Positions 39,674-50,040 of a DNA stretch of 64,000 nt are shown here, piece by piece. Position 1 is the first letter of the stretch. Every line of letters starts with the position of its first letter. Origin of the DNA: Candidatus Endonucleibacter sp. (ex Gigantidas childressi) (GTDB lineage: Bacteria; Pseudomonadota; Gammaproteobacteria; Pseudomonadales; Endozoicomonadaceae); NCBI GenBank assembly GCA_030674875.1, contig JASXSU010000001.1, positions 1,378,001 to 1,442,000 of the forward strand, in the 5' to 3' direction. The position numbers and the translations under genes are program-made. The notes under the pieces were generated by a model. That model saw nothing but the letters and a program-made list of their open reading frames with translations. It was not told where the DNA came from and made no database searches.

Positions 39674-40759
39674 ATGTTAAATCTATATCATCAGTTGTTT
39701 ACACAGAGGATAAGCCTTGTTGCTGCTATTAAGTGTATTCTTTTTTCTTATTGCTGGTTAATATCATGCTGCATTCAAGCTGGGTTAGATGATTATGTTT
39801 TGGGCAGCATAAATATTCAAAATGAGATACAGGAATGGCATTTTAAATATATTTCACCGACACCATCAAAAGATATACAAAATAACTTATGTGTGATGAT
39901 TGATAAATGCATCATATTAGATGAAGAAACTGAAACGCAAGTGTCAGGCATCATGTTTAATATGTTGCAAAAAAACACAGCTTTAGAATTTCATCACATG
40001 ACTAACAATCACAGCCTCCAAGTTGATGTTAGTAATGATTCATTATCAGTTAATAATATTATCATTTGGATACGAGATTTTTTAGAAGGATATAAAGCAT
40101 ATGAATCTGTTCATATAGGTATACTTACACTTGATAAAGTAACAGGGGTGATAAGGTGTGAGATTAAAACAATCTCAATGATAAATCATAAGCCGGTTAA
40201 TAATGGTGTTATAATTGAAGGTAGATGTAGTGAGTTAACGATTCTCACAAAACTATTAGAATTAGGTGCGTATGTGAGATGTGCGTCTGAAAAAAGCGCT
40301 ACAGTTAATGATGTAGATTGTGAACAGTTATCATATCCATATCGGACAAAAAACATATTGCCTGATGGTGTTTCAGAGCTTAAAAATAGTACTGCTGCAC
40401 ATACAAAAGTTCCTGTTAGGAAAAAGAATTTTTCCTGCAAATACTGTGAGAAGGCATTTTGGGTTCAATGGAGTTTAAGCGAACATGAAAGAACTCATAC
40501 TGGGGAAAAGCCTTATACTTGCGGAATATGTGGCAAGAGCTTTGCTTCCAGAAGTAATATATACGCACATATGAGAGATCATGCTGAGAAAAAGTTTTTT
40601 ATGTGCGAATACTGTCCCCAGACATTTAGGAATAAATGTAATTTAATTAAACATATAAGAGTTCATACTGGGGAAAAGCCTTTTGTGTGCGACCAATGTA
40701 AGAAGGCATTTAGTCAGGGCGGTAGTTTAAAATTACATATGAGGACTCATGATAGGTAA
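39674..40759 (+). CDS. Zinc-finger protein, copy 10, four fingers
   Basis: 361 residues. N-terminal domain of the SINIQNEIQEWHF subtype with the VNNIIIWIRDF and NHKPVNNG variants shared with copy 13. Fingers: VWSE, SSNA, NCNK, QGSL. Relative to copy 4 the third finger is missing, again as one 28-residue module. Confidence 0.9.
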   Translation: MLNLYHQLFTQRISLVAAIKCILFSYCWLISCCIQAGLDDYVLGSINIQNEIQEWHFKYISPTPSKDIQNNLCVMIDKCIILDEETETQVSGIMFNMLQKNTALEFHHMTNNHSLQVDVSNDSLSVNNIIIWIRDFLEGYKAYESVHIGILTLDKVTGVIRCEIKTISMINHKPVNNGVIIEGRCSELTILTKLLELGAYVRCASEKSATVNDVDCEQLSYPYRTKNILPDGVSELKNSTAAHTKVPVRKKNFSCKYCEKAFWVQWSLSEHERTHTGEKPYTCGICGKSFASRSNIYAHMRDHAEKKFFMCEYCPQTFRNKCNLIKHIRVHTGEKPFVCDQCKKAFSQGGSLKLHMRTHDR

Positions 40760-41584
40760 AAAGCCTGATTGTTGCGAAAAGTCTGGTTAGAAATTTACTA
40801 ACAGAGACCTTTGCACGATTGTTCTTTTGCCAGTTGGCTTCTTTAAAAACGCACTAAATCGATCATTTACAAGCATAAATCATCTATTTTAGTGCGTGTT
40901 TTCCTCACCGACTAACAAAATTACGGCTCGTGCAAAGGTCTCTAACAGCGATAAAAATGGAATATCCACATATTTGTCCAATAAAACTTAGGCGGATTCA
41001 AGTCTGAAGTGCATCACTTGACTAGGTAGAAGAAAGGGCCAGTGAAGGTAAGCACCTACCCTTTTCTCCGGCAAGCGATGAAGTGATGCTGGATTAATAT
41101 AATAAGTGCAAGTGACTGAAATTTTATAGGTGAGCCAGCTGCCGGTATATTTGTAGCTTGAGTTGGATGTACTGCGTCCATGAACAGAACCACTTCATCC
41201 TTTGGTAGCGAGGCTTTTAGCTCTTCATTCTACTCGGCCCTAGCCGGCTCTGTACGCCGCCTATCTGTTCGGCCTTGTGCTTGCCTATATTCACGCCAGT
41301 ATTCCTTGCCAACTCACGGCTCACCGTGGACTGGCTGGTGCCAATGATCTCCGCTATCTCCCTTTGGCTGCAACCGCTTTTCTTTAGTGCGGAAATCTGG
41401 CATAGTTGTTCGTAAGCCAGTTGTTGGTAAGTTATCGTCATCACTTCATCTCTTGCCGGAGAAAAGAGTAGGAGCTTACCTTCAGCTAGCCCTTTCTTCT
41501 ACCTAGTCAAGTTATGCACTTTAGATTTGAATCCGGCTAGGTTATAATTTCAATTTATTACAATTACAGGGGTAAAAATCAAGT
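40760..41584. repeat. Nested IS scar between copies 10 and 11, with MITE-B
   Basis: Reference junctions with the GGGCCAGTGAAGG variant, plus a MITE-B (40804-40942) at exactly the same site as after copy 6. The antisense IS30-A N-terminal ORF is open at 41217-41444. Confidence 0.85.
40804..40942. repeat. MITE-B copy, same insertion site as 33416-33554
   Basis: 139 bp, nearly identical to 33416-33554, with the same TAACA duplication. Shared position means one insertion was copied between non-adjacent units. Confidence 0.9.
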
Positions 41585-42751
41585 ATGTTAAATCTATATC
41601 ATCAGTTGTTTACACAGAGGATAAGCCTTGTTACTGCTATTAAGTGTATGCTTTTTTCTTATTGCTGGTTAATATCATGCTGCATTCAAGCTGGGTTAGA
41701 TAATTATGTTTTTGACAGCATAAAGGTTAAAAATGATCTACAAGAATGGCAGTTTAGGTATATTTCACAGATACCATCACAAGATATACAAAATGACTTA
41801 GGTGTGATGATTGATAAATGCATAATATTAGATGAAGAAACTGAAAAGCAAGTGTCAGCCATCATGATTAATATGTTGCAAAAAAACACAGATTTAGAAT
41901 TTCATTACATGAATAATAATCATAGCCTCCAAGTTGATGTTAGTAATGATTCATTATCAGTTGCTGATATTATCATTTGGATACAATATTTTTTAGAAGA
42001 ATATAAAGCATATGAATCTGTTCTTATAGGTATACTTACACTTGAAAAAGGCACAGAGGTGTTAAGGTGTGAGATTAAAGCAATCTCAATTATAAATCAT
42101 AAATTAGATGATAATGGTGTCATAATTGAAGGTAGATGTAGTGAGTTAACGATTCTCACAAAGCTATTAGAGTTGGGTGCGTGTGTGAGATATGCGTCTG
42201 AAAACAGCGCTACGGTTAATTATGTAGATTGTGAACAGTTATCATATCCATATCAGACAAAAAACATATTGTCTGATGGTGTTTCAGAGTTTAAAAAGAG
42301 TACTACTGCACAAACAAAAGTTCCTGTTAGGGAAAAGAAGTTCTTCTGTCCATACTGTGGCAAGGGATTTGAGCGTCTATTTCATTTACGCGAACATGAA
42401 AGAATTCATACTGGGGATAAGCCTCATGTTTGCAAAGAGTGTGGCATGACATTTTCTGTCAAAAGTAATGCATCCGCACATATGAAAATTCATAATGAGG
42501 AAAGGCCTTTTAAGTGCACAGACTGTGACAAGGCATTTAGGACTAATTGGAATTTAACCGCACATATAAGAACTCATACTGGGGAAAGGTCTTGTATATG
42601 CCAATACTGTAACAGGGCGTTTAGGTGTAAATCTAATTTAACTGTACATATAAGAATTCATACTGGGGCAAAGCCTTTTGTGTGCGACCAATGTAATAAG
42701 GCATTTAGGCATAAAAGTAGTTTAACGGAACATACTAGAAAGATTCATTAG
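41585..42751 (+). CDS. Zinc-finger protein, copy 11
   Basis: 388 residues. N-terminal subtype as copy 1. Fingers: RFHE, VSNA (Ala for the core Leu, SNASAHM), TWNA, CSNV, HSSE with HX4H. The terminal finger type FRHKSSLT is shared with copy 1. Confidence 0.9.
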   Translation: MLNLYHQLFTQRISLVTAIKCMLFSYCWLISCCIQAGLDNYVFDSIKVKNDLQEWQFRYISQIPSQDIQNDLGVMIDKCIILDEETEKQVSAIMINMLQKNTDLEFHYMNNNHSLQVDVSNDSLSVADIIIWIQYFLEEYKAYESVLIGILTLEKGTEVLRCEIKAISIINHKLDDNGVIIEGRCSELTILTKLLELGACVRYASENSATVNYVDCEQLSYPYQTKNILSDGVSEFKKSTTAQTKVPVREKKFFCPYCGKGFERLFHLREHERIHTGDKPHVCKECGMTFSVKSNASAHMKIHNEERPFKCTDCDKAFRTNWNLTAHIRTHTGERSCICQYCNRAFRCKSNLTVHIRIHTGAKPFVCDQCNKAFRHKSSLTEHTRKIH

Positions 42752-43394
42752 GTAAAAAGCCTGATTATTGCGAAAAGTATGGTTAGAAATTGCTGGATTA
42801 ATATAATAAGTGCAATTGACTGAAATTTTATAGGTGAGCCAGCTGCCGGTATATTTGTAGCTCTCTCACTAAAAATGGAAGCCAATAATGAGTACTCAAA
42901 TCAGGCAACACAAGCAACTGACTCAAGGGCAACGGTATCAGATTGAGGCTCTTCTTGGAACAGACTATACCCATCGCCTTTCAAGTTGCTACGTTGTTGG
43001 CTGCGTTCGCTCACCCCGGTCACCTACTACTCGTAGGCTCACGGGACTTCGCTTACTTGCTGCCTAGTAGCAATTTGAAATGCTTTAGGTATATACCCAC
43101 GTTCGCCAGTATTCCTTGCCAACTCACGGCTCACCGTGGACTGGCTGGTGCCAATGATCTCCGCTATCTCCCTTTGGCTGCAACCGCTTTTCTTTAGTGC
43201 GGAAATCTGGCATAGTTGTTCGTAAGCCAGTTGTTGGTAAGTTATCGTCATCACGTCATCTCTGGCCGGAGAAAAGAGTAGGAGCTTACCTTCAGTTAGC
43301 CCTTTCTTCTAGCTAGTCAAGTAATGCACTTCAGATTTGGATCCGCTTAGGTTATAATTTCAATTTTTTACAATTACAGAGGTAAAAATCAAGT
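42752..43394. repeat. Nested IS scar between copies 11 and 12 (type 2)
   Basis: A different scar from the reference. The left IS30-A end is gone. After an IS30-B terminus (GCTGGATTAATATAATAAGT) comes the 5' end of the IS30-B transposase (MSTQIRQHKQLTQGQRYQIE), broken by MITE-A, and then the antisense IS30-A N-terminal part and promoter. The scar at 47677-48467 shares the IS30-B / MITE-A / IS30-A junctions. Confidence 0.85.
42966..43095 (+). repeat. MITE-A copy
   Basis: TATACCCATCGCC to GGTATATA. It joins an IS30-B 5' fragment to an IS30-A fragment. Confidence 0.85.
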
Positions 43395-44501
43395 ATGTTA
43401 AATCTATATCATCAGCTGTTTACACAGAGGCTAAGCCTTGTTACTGCTATTAAGTGTATGCTTTTTTCTTATTGCTGGTTAATATCATGCTGCATTCAAG
43501 CTGGGTTAGATGATTATGTTTTTGACAGCATAAAGGTTAAAAAGGAGCTACAAGAATGGCAGTTTAGGTATATTTCACCGATACCATCACAAGATATACA
43601 AAATGACTTAGGTGTGATGATTGATAAATGCATCATATTAGATGAAGAAACTGAAAAGCAAGTGTCAGCCATCATGATTAATATGTTGCAAAAAAACACA
43701 GATTTAGAATTTCATGACATGAATAATAATCATAGCCTCCAAGTTGATGTTAGTAATGATTCATTATCAGTTGCTGATATTATCATTTGGATACAATATT
43801 TTTTAGAAGAATATAAAGCATATGAATCTGTTCTTATAGGTATACTTACACTTGATAAAGGCACAGAGGCGCTAAGGTGTGAGATTAAAACAATATCAAT
43901 TATAAATCATAAATCAGATGATAATGGTGTCATAATTGAAGGTAGATGTAGTGAGTTAACGATTCTCACAAAGCTATTAGAGTTGGGTGCGTGTGTGAGA
44001 TATGCGTCTGAAAACAGCGCTACAGTTAATGATGTAGATTGTGAACAGTTATCATATCCATATAAGACAAAAAACATATTGTCTGATGGTGCTCCAGGGT
44101 TTAAAAAGAGTACTACTGCACATACAAAAGATCCTGATGGGAAAAAGAAGTTCTCCTGTGAAGACTGTAACAAGACATTTAAGTGTCGATGGCATTTACG
44201 CGAACATAAAAGAGTTCATACTCAGGAGCGGCCTTATGCTTGCGAAGTGTGTGGCAAGAAATTTTCTTGCAAAAGTAATGTATCCGTACATTTAAGAACT
44301 CATACTGGGGAAAAGCCTTATACTTGCGAAATATGTGGAAAGAAATTTTCTGCCAAAAGTAATTTATCCCCACATATAAGAGCTCATAATGGGGAAAAGC
44401 CTTTTAGGTGCACACACTGTGGCAAGGACTTTGGTAGTAATTGGAATTTAACTAGACATATGAAAATTCATACTAAGGAAAATCCTTTTGTGTGCCACTA
44501 A
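43395..44501 (+). CDS. Zinc-finger protein, copy 12, last finger lost to a stop
   Basis: 368 residues. Fingers: CWHE, CSNV, ASNP, SWNR. The frame then stops at TAA 44499-44501 where sister genes read CAA (Gln). Past the stop the same frame encodes one more complete finger (QSGA) and the CCEKSG tail up to 44594, so the ancestor had 400 residues and five fingers. The third finger (YTCEICGKKFSAKSNL) resembles a duplicate of the second. Confidence 0.88.
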   Translation: MLNLYHQLFTQRLSLVTAIKCMLFSYCWLISCCIQAGLDDYVFDSIKVKKELQEWQFRYISPIPSQDIQNDLGVMIDKCIILDEETEKQVSAIMINMLQKNTDLEFHDMNNNHSLQVDVSNDSLSVADIIIWIQYFLEEYKAYESVLIGILTLDKGTEALRCEIKTISIINHKSDDNGVIIEGRCSELTILTKLLELGACVRYASENSATVNDVDCEQLSYPYKTKNILSDGAPGFKKSTTAHTKDPDGKKKFSCEDCNKTFKCRWHLREHKRVHTQERPYACEVCGKKFSCKSNVSVHLRTHTGEKPYTCEICGKKFSAKSNLSPHIRAHNGEKPFRCTHCGKDFGSNWNLTRHMKIHTKENPFVCH

Positions 44502-44887
44502 TGTAATAGGGTATTTAGTCAGAGCAGTGGTTTAAAAGCACATATAAAGATTCATATAGGTAAAAAGCCTGATTGTTGCGAAAAGTCTGGTTAGAAATTT
44601 ACTAACAGCGATAAAAATGGAATATCCACATAATTGTCTAATAAAACTTAGGCGGATTCAAATCTGAAGTGCATCACTTGACTAGGTAGAAGAAAGGGCC
44701 AGCTGAAGGTAAGGCTGGATTAATACAATAAGTGCAATTGACTGAAATTTTATAGGTGAGCCAGCTGCCTGTATATTTGTAGCTCTCACACTAAAAATGG
44801 AAGCCAAGAATGAGTACTCAAACCAGGCAATACAAGCAGCTGATTCAAGGGCAACGGTATCAGATTGAGGCTCTTCTTGGAACAGGC

Positions 44888-45015
44888 TATACCCATCGCC
44901 TTTCAAGTTGCTACGTTGTTGGCTGCGTTCGCTCACCCCGGTCACCTACTACTCGTAGGCTCACGGGGCTTCGCTTACTTGCTGCCTAGTAGCAATTTGA
45001 AATGCCTTGGGTATA
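44888..45015 (+). repeat. MITE-A copy next to IS630
   Basis: Ends in GGGTATA immediately followed by the TACCCAAGTG end of an IS630; the IS630 used the TA at the MITE edge. Confidence 0.85.
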
Positions 45016-46106
45016 TACCCAAGTGAATTCAAGATGCAGAGTTGTATCTCTGAAAATTGTAGTTAATTCTACTGACTAACGAAGCCCCAATTTTAGGCAA
45101 CTTATCATCAAGGAAGTGATTTATTTTCTGTAGACACTCCGCCGGTTTCGCGAAATATTCATTATTTCGCGCGTGCTCATTCATTACTTTCCACAGTCGC
45201 TCAATTGGCTTCAAATTTGGACTATACGGAGGTAGGTAATGAAGCTTTATACCTTGTTTTTCAGCACTTCCTTTGAGTGGTGATAACCCGCACCATCAAG
45301 CACCATATGAATGACGGCCATTAATATATAAGAAGTCCGTACTTTTTTGAAAAATTGGATAATAGCTTTGCCGTTAACTGCCTCAAATTGTTCAAAAACA
45401 GCAGCTGACAGGTTGTTTAACTCAATATAGGCCCAATAATATTTAGCCTTGTTCGGCTACCGGTTGCATTGATGACTTTATCAACTCCTTTGCGAATCCA
45501 TCCTGATGTGATCTTAGTAGCTTGAGTTGGATGTACTGCGTCCATGAACAGAGCCACTTCATCCTTTGGTGGCTAGGCTTTCAGCTCTTCATAGTGTTTG
45601 ACAAACTCATCCTGTTTATCCGCATCTGTCTTATAGGGAGCACCCTTGGGTTGTTTATAGGTGAACCTTTTCTGGTGTAGCCACCGATTCAGACCTGACA
45701 CGGTATCTTGAATTTTTCAGCGCTCAGCAATATAAGCGACAATTTGATGGGTATGAGCGTAGGTTTTCTCAGATACATGCTCAATCAATTGTTGAGTTTG
45801 TTCATCATCTAGATGGCTTTCACTGCCACTATTTTTAGATTTAAGTTTTTCTTTTTTTATGTAATCTTTGATCTGACGAATGATCGTGAATTCACTTTTT
45901 CTCAAAGCCTGAGCAATAAAAGTTATTGGCCACCCTTCAGACCACAATAGTATAGCTTTAATACAATCACACTCTTGTACATCCCGCAATATTTTATGGC
46001 GAGATTCCAAGTCGATTTTTTGCTGTTGAGTCAGGGTGAATTTTGATATTAATGTAGTCTGAAGAAAAATCACTAAATAATCAAGCATCTTCAATACACT
46101 TGGGTA
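45016..46106 (-). mobile_element. IS630-family element, decayed
   Basis: About 1.09 kb between TACCCAAGTGAATTCAAGAT and ATCTTCAATACACTTGGGTA, flanked by TA. The transposase (reverse strand) is in pieces: N-terminal part at 45717-46080 (FTLTQQQKIDLESRHKILRD, helix-turn-helix EFTIIRQIKDY), a central FMDAVHP region near 45540, and the C-terminal part at 45029-45214 (IERLWKVMNEHARNNEYFAK). Frame breaks near 45270, 45450 and 45720 make it inactive. Confidence 0.85.
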
Positions 46107-46509
46107 TACACGCAGCTTTGATTCAATCACCGCGATCATTTTTGGCGTCATTCTACTCGCCCTAGCCGACTCTGTACGCAGCTATCTGTTCGGCCTTGTG
46201 CTTGCCTATATTCACGTTCGCCAGTATTCCTTGCCAACTCACGGCTCACCGTGGACTGGCTGGTGGCAATGATCTCCGCTATCTCCCTTTGGCTTAAACC
46301 GCTTTTCTTTAGTGCGGAAATCTGGCATCGTTGTTCGTAAGGCAGTTGTTGGTAAGTTATCGTCATCACTTCATCTCTTGCCGGAGAAAAGAGTAGGAGC
46401 TTACCTTCAGCTTGCCCTTTCTTCTACCTAGTCAAGTAATGCACTTTAGATTTGGATCCGCTTAGGATATAATTTTAATTTATTACAATTACAGAGGTGA
46501 AAATCAAGT

Positions 46510-47676
46510 ATGTTAAATCTATATCATCAGTTGTTTACACAGAGGATAAGCCTTGTTACTGCTATTAAGTGTATGCTTTTTTCTTATTGCTGGTTAATAT
46601 CATGCTGCATTCAAGCTGGGTTAGATGATTATGTTTTGGGCAGCATAAATATTCAAAATGAGATACAGGAATGGCATTTTAGATATATTTCACCGATGCC
46701 ACCAAAAGATATACAAAATGACTTATGTGTGATGATTGATAAATGCATTATATTAGATGAAGAAACTGAAAAGCAAGTGTCAGGCATCATGTTTAATATG
46801 TTGCAAAAAAAGACAGCTTTAGAATTTCATCAAATGACTAACAATCACAGCCTCCAAGTTGATGTTAGTAATGATTCATTATCAGTTAATAATGTTATCA
46901 TTTGGATACGAGATTTTTTAGAAGGATATAAAGCATATGAATCTGTTCATATAGGTATACTTACACTTGATAAAGTAACAGAGGTGATAAGGTATGAGAT
47001 TAAAACAATCTCAATGATAAATCATAAGCCGGTTAATAATGGTGTTATAATTGAAGGTAGATGTAGTGAGTTAACTATTCTCACAAAACTATTAGAATTA
47101 GGTGCGTATGTGAGATATGCGTCTGAAAAAAGCGATACAGTTAATGATGTAGATTGTGACCAGTTATCATATCTACATCAGACAAAAAACATATTGCCTG
47201 ATGGTGTTCCAGAGCTTAAAAAGAGTACTACTGCACATACAAAAGTTTCTGTTAGGAAAAAGAATTTTTCCTGCGAATACTGTGAGAAGACATTTTGGGT
47301 TCAATGGAGTTTAAGCGAACATGAAAGAACTCATACTGGGGAAAAGCCTTATGCTTGCGGAATATGTAAAAGGAGCTTTGCTTCCAGAAGTAATATATAC
47401 GCACATATGAAAAATCATACTGATGAAAGGCCTTTTAGGTGCACAGGCTGTGGCAAGGGCTTTAAGCGTAATTGGAGTTTAAACGAACATAAAAAAACTC
47501 ATACTGATGAAAGGCCTTTTACATGCCTACACTGTTCCAAGGCATTTAGGAATAAATCTAATTTAACTATACATATAAGAACTCATACTGATGAAAAGAC
47601 TTTTGTGTGCGACCAATGTAATAAGGCATTTAAGCATAAAAGCAGTTTAACGGCACATACTATAAAGATTCATTAG
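46510..47676 (+). CDS. Zinc-finger protein, copy 13
   Basis: 388 residues. N-terminal subtype as copy 10. Fingers: VWSE, SSNA, RWSE, NSNI, HSSA with HX4H. Fingers 1-2 are those of copies 4 and 10, the third is close to copy 1 and the last to copy 11, a clear combinatorial mosaic. Confidence 0.9.
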   Translation: MLNLYHQLFTQRISLVTAIKCMLFSYCWLISCCIQAGLDDYVLGSINIQNEIQEWHFRYISPMPPKDIQNDLCVMIDKCIILDEETEKQVSGIMFNMLQKKTALEFHQMTNNHSLQVDVSNDSLSVNNVIIWIRDFLEGYKAYESVHIGILTLDKVTEVIRYEIKTISMINHKPVNNGVIIEGRCSELTILTKLLELGAYVRYASEKSDTVNDVDCDQLSYLHQTKNILPDGVPELKKSTTAHTKVSVRKKNFSCEYCEKTFWVQWSLSEHERTHTGEKPYACGICKRSFASRSNIYAHMKNHTDERPFRCTGCGKGFKRNWSLNEHKKTHTDERPFTCLHCSKAFRNKSNLTIHIRTHTDEKTFVCDQCNKAFKHKSSLTAHTIKIH

Positions 47677-48467
47677 GTAAAAAGCCTGATTATTGCGAAA
47701 AGTATGGTTAGAAATTTACTAACAGCGATAAAATGGAATATCCACATAGTTGTCCAATAAAGCTTAGGCGGATTCAAGTCTGAAGTGCATCACTTGACTA
47801 GGTAGAAGAAAGGGCCAGCTGAAGGTAAGCACCTACCCTTTTCTCCGGCAAGAGATGAAGTGATGCTGGATTAGTATAATAAGTGCAATTGACTGAAATT
47901 TTATAGGTGAGCCAGCTGCCGGTATATTTGTAGCTCTCTCACTAAAAATGGAAGCCAATAATGAGTACTCAAATCAGGCAACACAAGCAACTGACTCAAG
48001 GGCAACGGTATCAGATTGAGGCTCTTCTTGGAACAGGCTATACCCATCGCCTTTCAAGTTGCTACGTTGTTGGCTGCGTTCGCTCACCCCGGTCACCTAC
48101 TACTCGTAGGCTCACGGGACTTCGCTTACTTGCTGCCTAGTAGCAATTTGAAATGCTTTGGGTATATACCCACGTTCGCCAGTATTCCTTGCCAACTCAC
48201 GGCTCACCGTGGACTGGCTGGTGCCAATGATCTCCGCTATCTCCCTTTGGCTGCAACCGCTTTTCTTTAGTGCGGAAATCTGGCATAGTTGTTCGTAAGC
48301 CAGTTGTTGGTAAGTTATCGTCATCACGTCATCTCTTGCCGGAGAAAAGAGTAGGAGCTTACCTTCAGCTTGCCCTTTTTTCTACCTAGTCAAGTAATGC
48401 ACTTCAGATTTGGATCCGCTTAGGTTATAATTTCAATTTTTTACAATTACAGAGGTAAAAATCAAGT
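47677..48467. repeat. Nested IS scar between copies 13 and 14 (type 2)
   Basis: Left IS30-A end present, then IS30-B terminus and 5' transposase fragment, MITE-A (48039-48166) and the antisense IS30-A N-terminal part, with the same MITE junctions as at 42752-43394. Confidence 0.85.
48039..48166 (+). repeat. MITE-A copy
   Basis: TATACCCATCGCC to TTTGGGTATA, same junctions as the copy at 42966. Confidence 0.87.
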
Positions 48468-49553
48468 ATGTTAAATCTATATCATCAGTTGTTTACGCAG
48501 AGGATAATCCTTGTTACTGCTATTAAGTGTATACTTTTTTCTTATTGCTGGTTAATATCATGCTGCATTCAAGCTGGGTTAGATAATTATATTTTTGACA
48601 GCATAAAGGTTAAAAATGATCTACAAGAATGGCAGTTTAGGTATATTTCACCGATACCATCACAAGATATACAAAATGACTTAGGTGTGATGATTGATAA
48701 ATGCATAATATTAGATGAAGAAACTGAAAAGCAAGTGTCAGCCATCATGATTAATATGTTGCAAAAAAACACAGATTTAGAATTTCATGACATGAATAAT
48801 AATCATAGCCTCCAAGTTGATGTTAGTAATGATTCATTATCAGTTGCTGATATTATCATTTGGATACAATATTTTTTAGAAGAATATAAAGCATATGAAT
48901 CTATTCTTATAGGTATACTTACACTTGATAAAGGCACAGAGATGCTAAGGTGTGAGATTAAAACAATCTCAATGATAAATCATAAATTAGATGATAATGG
49001 TGTCATAATTGAAGGTAGATGTAGTGAGTTAACGATTCTCACAAAGCTATTAGAGTTGGGTGCGTGTGTGAGATATGCGTCTGAAAACAGCGCTACAGTT
49101 AATGATGTAGATCGTGAACAGTTATCATATCCATATCAGACAAAAAACATATTGTCTGATGGTGCTCCAGAGTTTAAAAAGAGTACTACTGCACATACAA
49201 AAGATCCTGTTGGGAAAAAGAAGTTCTTCTGTCAATCCTGTAACAAGGGATTTGGGCGTCCAGTGCAGTTACGCGAACATGAAAGAATTCATACTGGGGA
49301 GAAGCCTCATGCTTGCAAACTGTGTGACAGGAGCTTTGCTTCCAAAAGTAATATATACGCACATATGAGAATACATACTGAGACAAAGCCTTTTAGTTGC
49401 ACATGCTGTGACAGGAGCTTTAGTACTAATTGGAATTTAAGCGTACATACAAGAATTCATACTGGGGAAAAGCCTTTTGTGTGCGACCAATGTAATAAGG
49501 CATTTGGTCGGAGGAGTAGTTTAAAATCACATATAAAGACTCATGATAGGTAA
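48468..49553 (+). CDS. Zinc-finger protein, copy 14, four fingers
   Basis: 361 residues. N-terminal subtype as copies 1 and 5. Fingers: RVQE, SSNA, TWNV, RSSS. The first finger (FGRPVQLREH) is unlike any other copy and lacks the aromatic residue at helix position 2. Last gene of the continuous array. Confidence 0.9.
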   Translation: MLNLYHQLFTQRIILVTAIKCILFSYCWLISCCIQAGLDNYIFDSIKVKNDLQEWQFRYISPIPSQDIQNDLGVMIDKCIILDEETEKQVSAIMINMLQKNTDLEFHDMNNNHSLQVDVSNDSLSVADIIIWIQYFLEEYKAYESILIGILTLDKGTEMLRCEIKTISMINHKLDDNGVIIEGRCSELTILTKLLELGACVRYASENSATVNDVDREQLSYPYQTKNILSDGAPEFKKSTTAHTKDPVGKKKFFCQSCNKGFGRPVQLREHERIHTGEKPHACKLCDRSFASKSNIYAHMRIHTETKPFSCTCCDRSFSTNWNLSVHTRIHTGEKPFVCDQCNKAFGRRSSLKSHIKTHDR

Positions 49554-50040
49554 AAAGCCTGATTGTTGCGAAAAGTCTGGTTAGAAATTTACTAACAGCG
49601 ATGAAAATGGAATATCCACATAGTTGTCCAATAAAGCTTAGGCGGATTCAAGTCTGAAGTGCATCACTTGACTAGGTAGAAGAAAGGGCCCGCTGAAGGT
49701 AAGCACCTACCCTTTTCTCCGGCAAGAGATGAAGTGATGCTGGATTAATATAATAAGTGCAATTGACTGAAATTTTATAGGTGAGTCAGCTGCCGGTATA
49801 TTTGTAACTCTCACACTAACAATGGAAGCCAAGAATGAGTACTCAAATCAGGCAACACAAGCAGCTGACTCAAGGGCAACGATATCAGATTGAGGCTCTT
49901 CTTGGAACAGGCTATACCCATCGCCTTTCAAGTTGCTACGTTGTTGGCTGCGTTCGCTCACCCCGGTCACCTACTACTCGTAGGCTCACGGGGCTCCGCT
50001 TACTTGCTGCCTAGTAGCAATTTGAAATGCTTTGGGTATA
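49554..50040. repeat. IS30-A end, IS30-B 5' fragment and MITE-A after copy 14
   Basis: Same order as at 44595-45015: IS30-A left end, IS30-B terminus, IS30-B transposase 5' fragment and MITE-A (49913-50040). Here the right part of the scar and a next gene are missing; instead IS630 and an ilvE relic follow, so this is the edge of the array. Confidence 0.85.
49913..50040 (+). repeat. MITE-A copy next to IS630
   Basis: Ends GGGTATA directly before the IS630 start, the same junction as at 45015. Confidence 0.87.

Larger units (their letters stand above)
44502..46509. repeat. Nested IS scar between copies 12 and 13 with IS630
   Basis: Type 2 scar: shortened left IS30-A end, IS30-B terminus and 5' transposase fragment (44768-44887), MITE-A, then a complete but decayed IS630 (45016-46106) and the antisense IS30-A N-terminal part (open at 46148-46369). 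The same succession up to the IS630 follows copy 14. Confidence 0.85.
22877..49553 (+). repeat. Tandem array of fourteen zinc-finger gene units
   Basis: Fourteen head-to-tail units, mostly 1.77-2.0 kb, each with promoter, one zinc-finger gene and one IS scar. Gene starts: 22926, 24782, 26580, 28501, 30352, 32206, 34200, 36056, 37904, 39674, 41585, 43395, 46510, 48468. The 5' 700 bp of the genes are nearly identical, the finger regions differ, and the scars share the same internal IS junctions. One large spacing (43395 to 46510) is due to an IS630 copy. This is one ancestral gene-plus-scar unit amplified after the IS insertions. Confidence 0.95.

Noticed and set aside
42966-43095. MITE-A reading frames as conserved small proteins
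   Set aside because: The peptide recurs only as translation of the repeat and in both intact and broken contexts.
22877-49553. Array considered as CRISPR or as a satellite
   Set aside because: Unit length is about 1.85 kb with long protein-coding frames; there are no short repeats with unique spacers and no cas genes.
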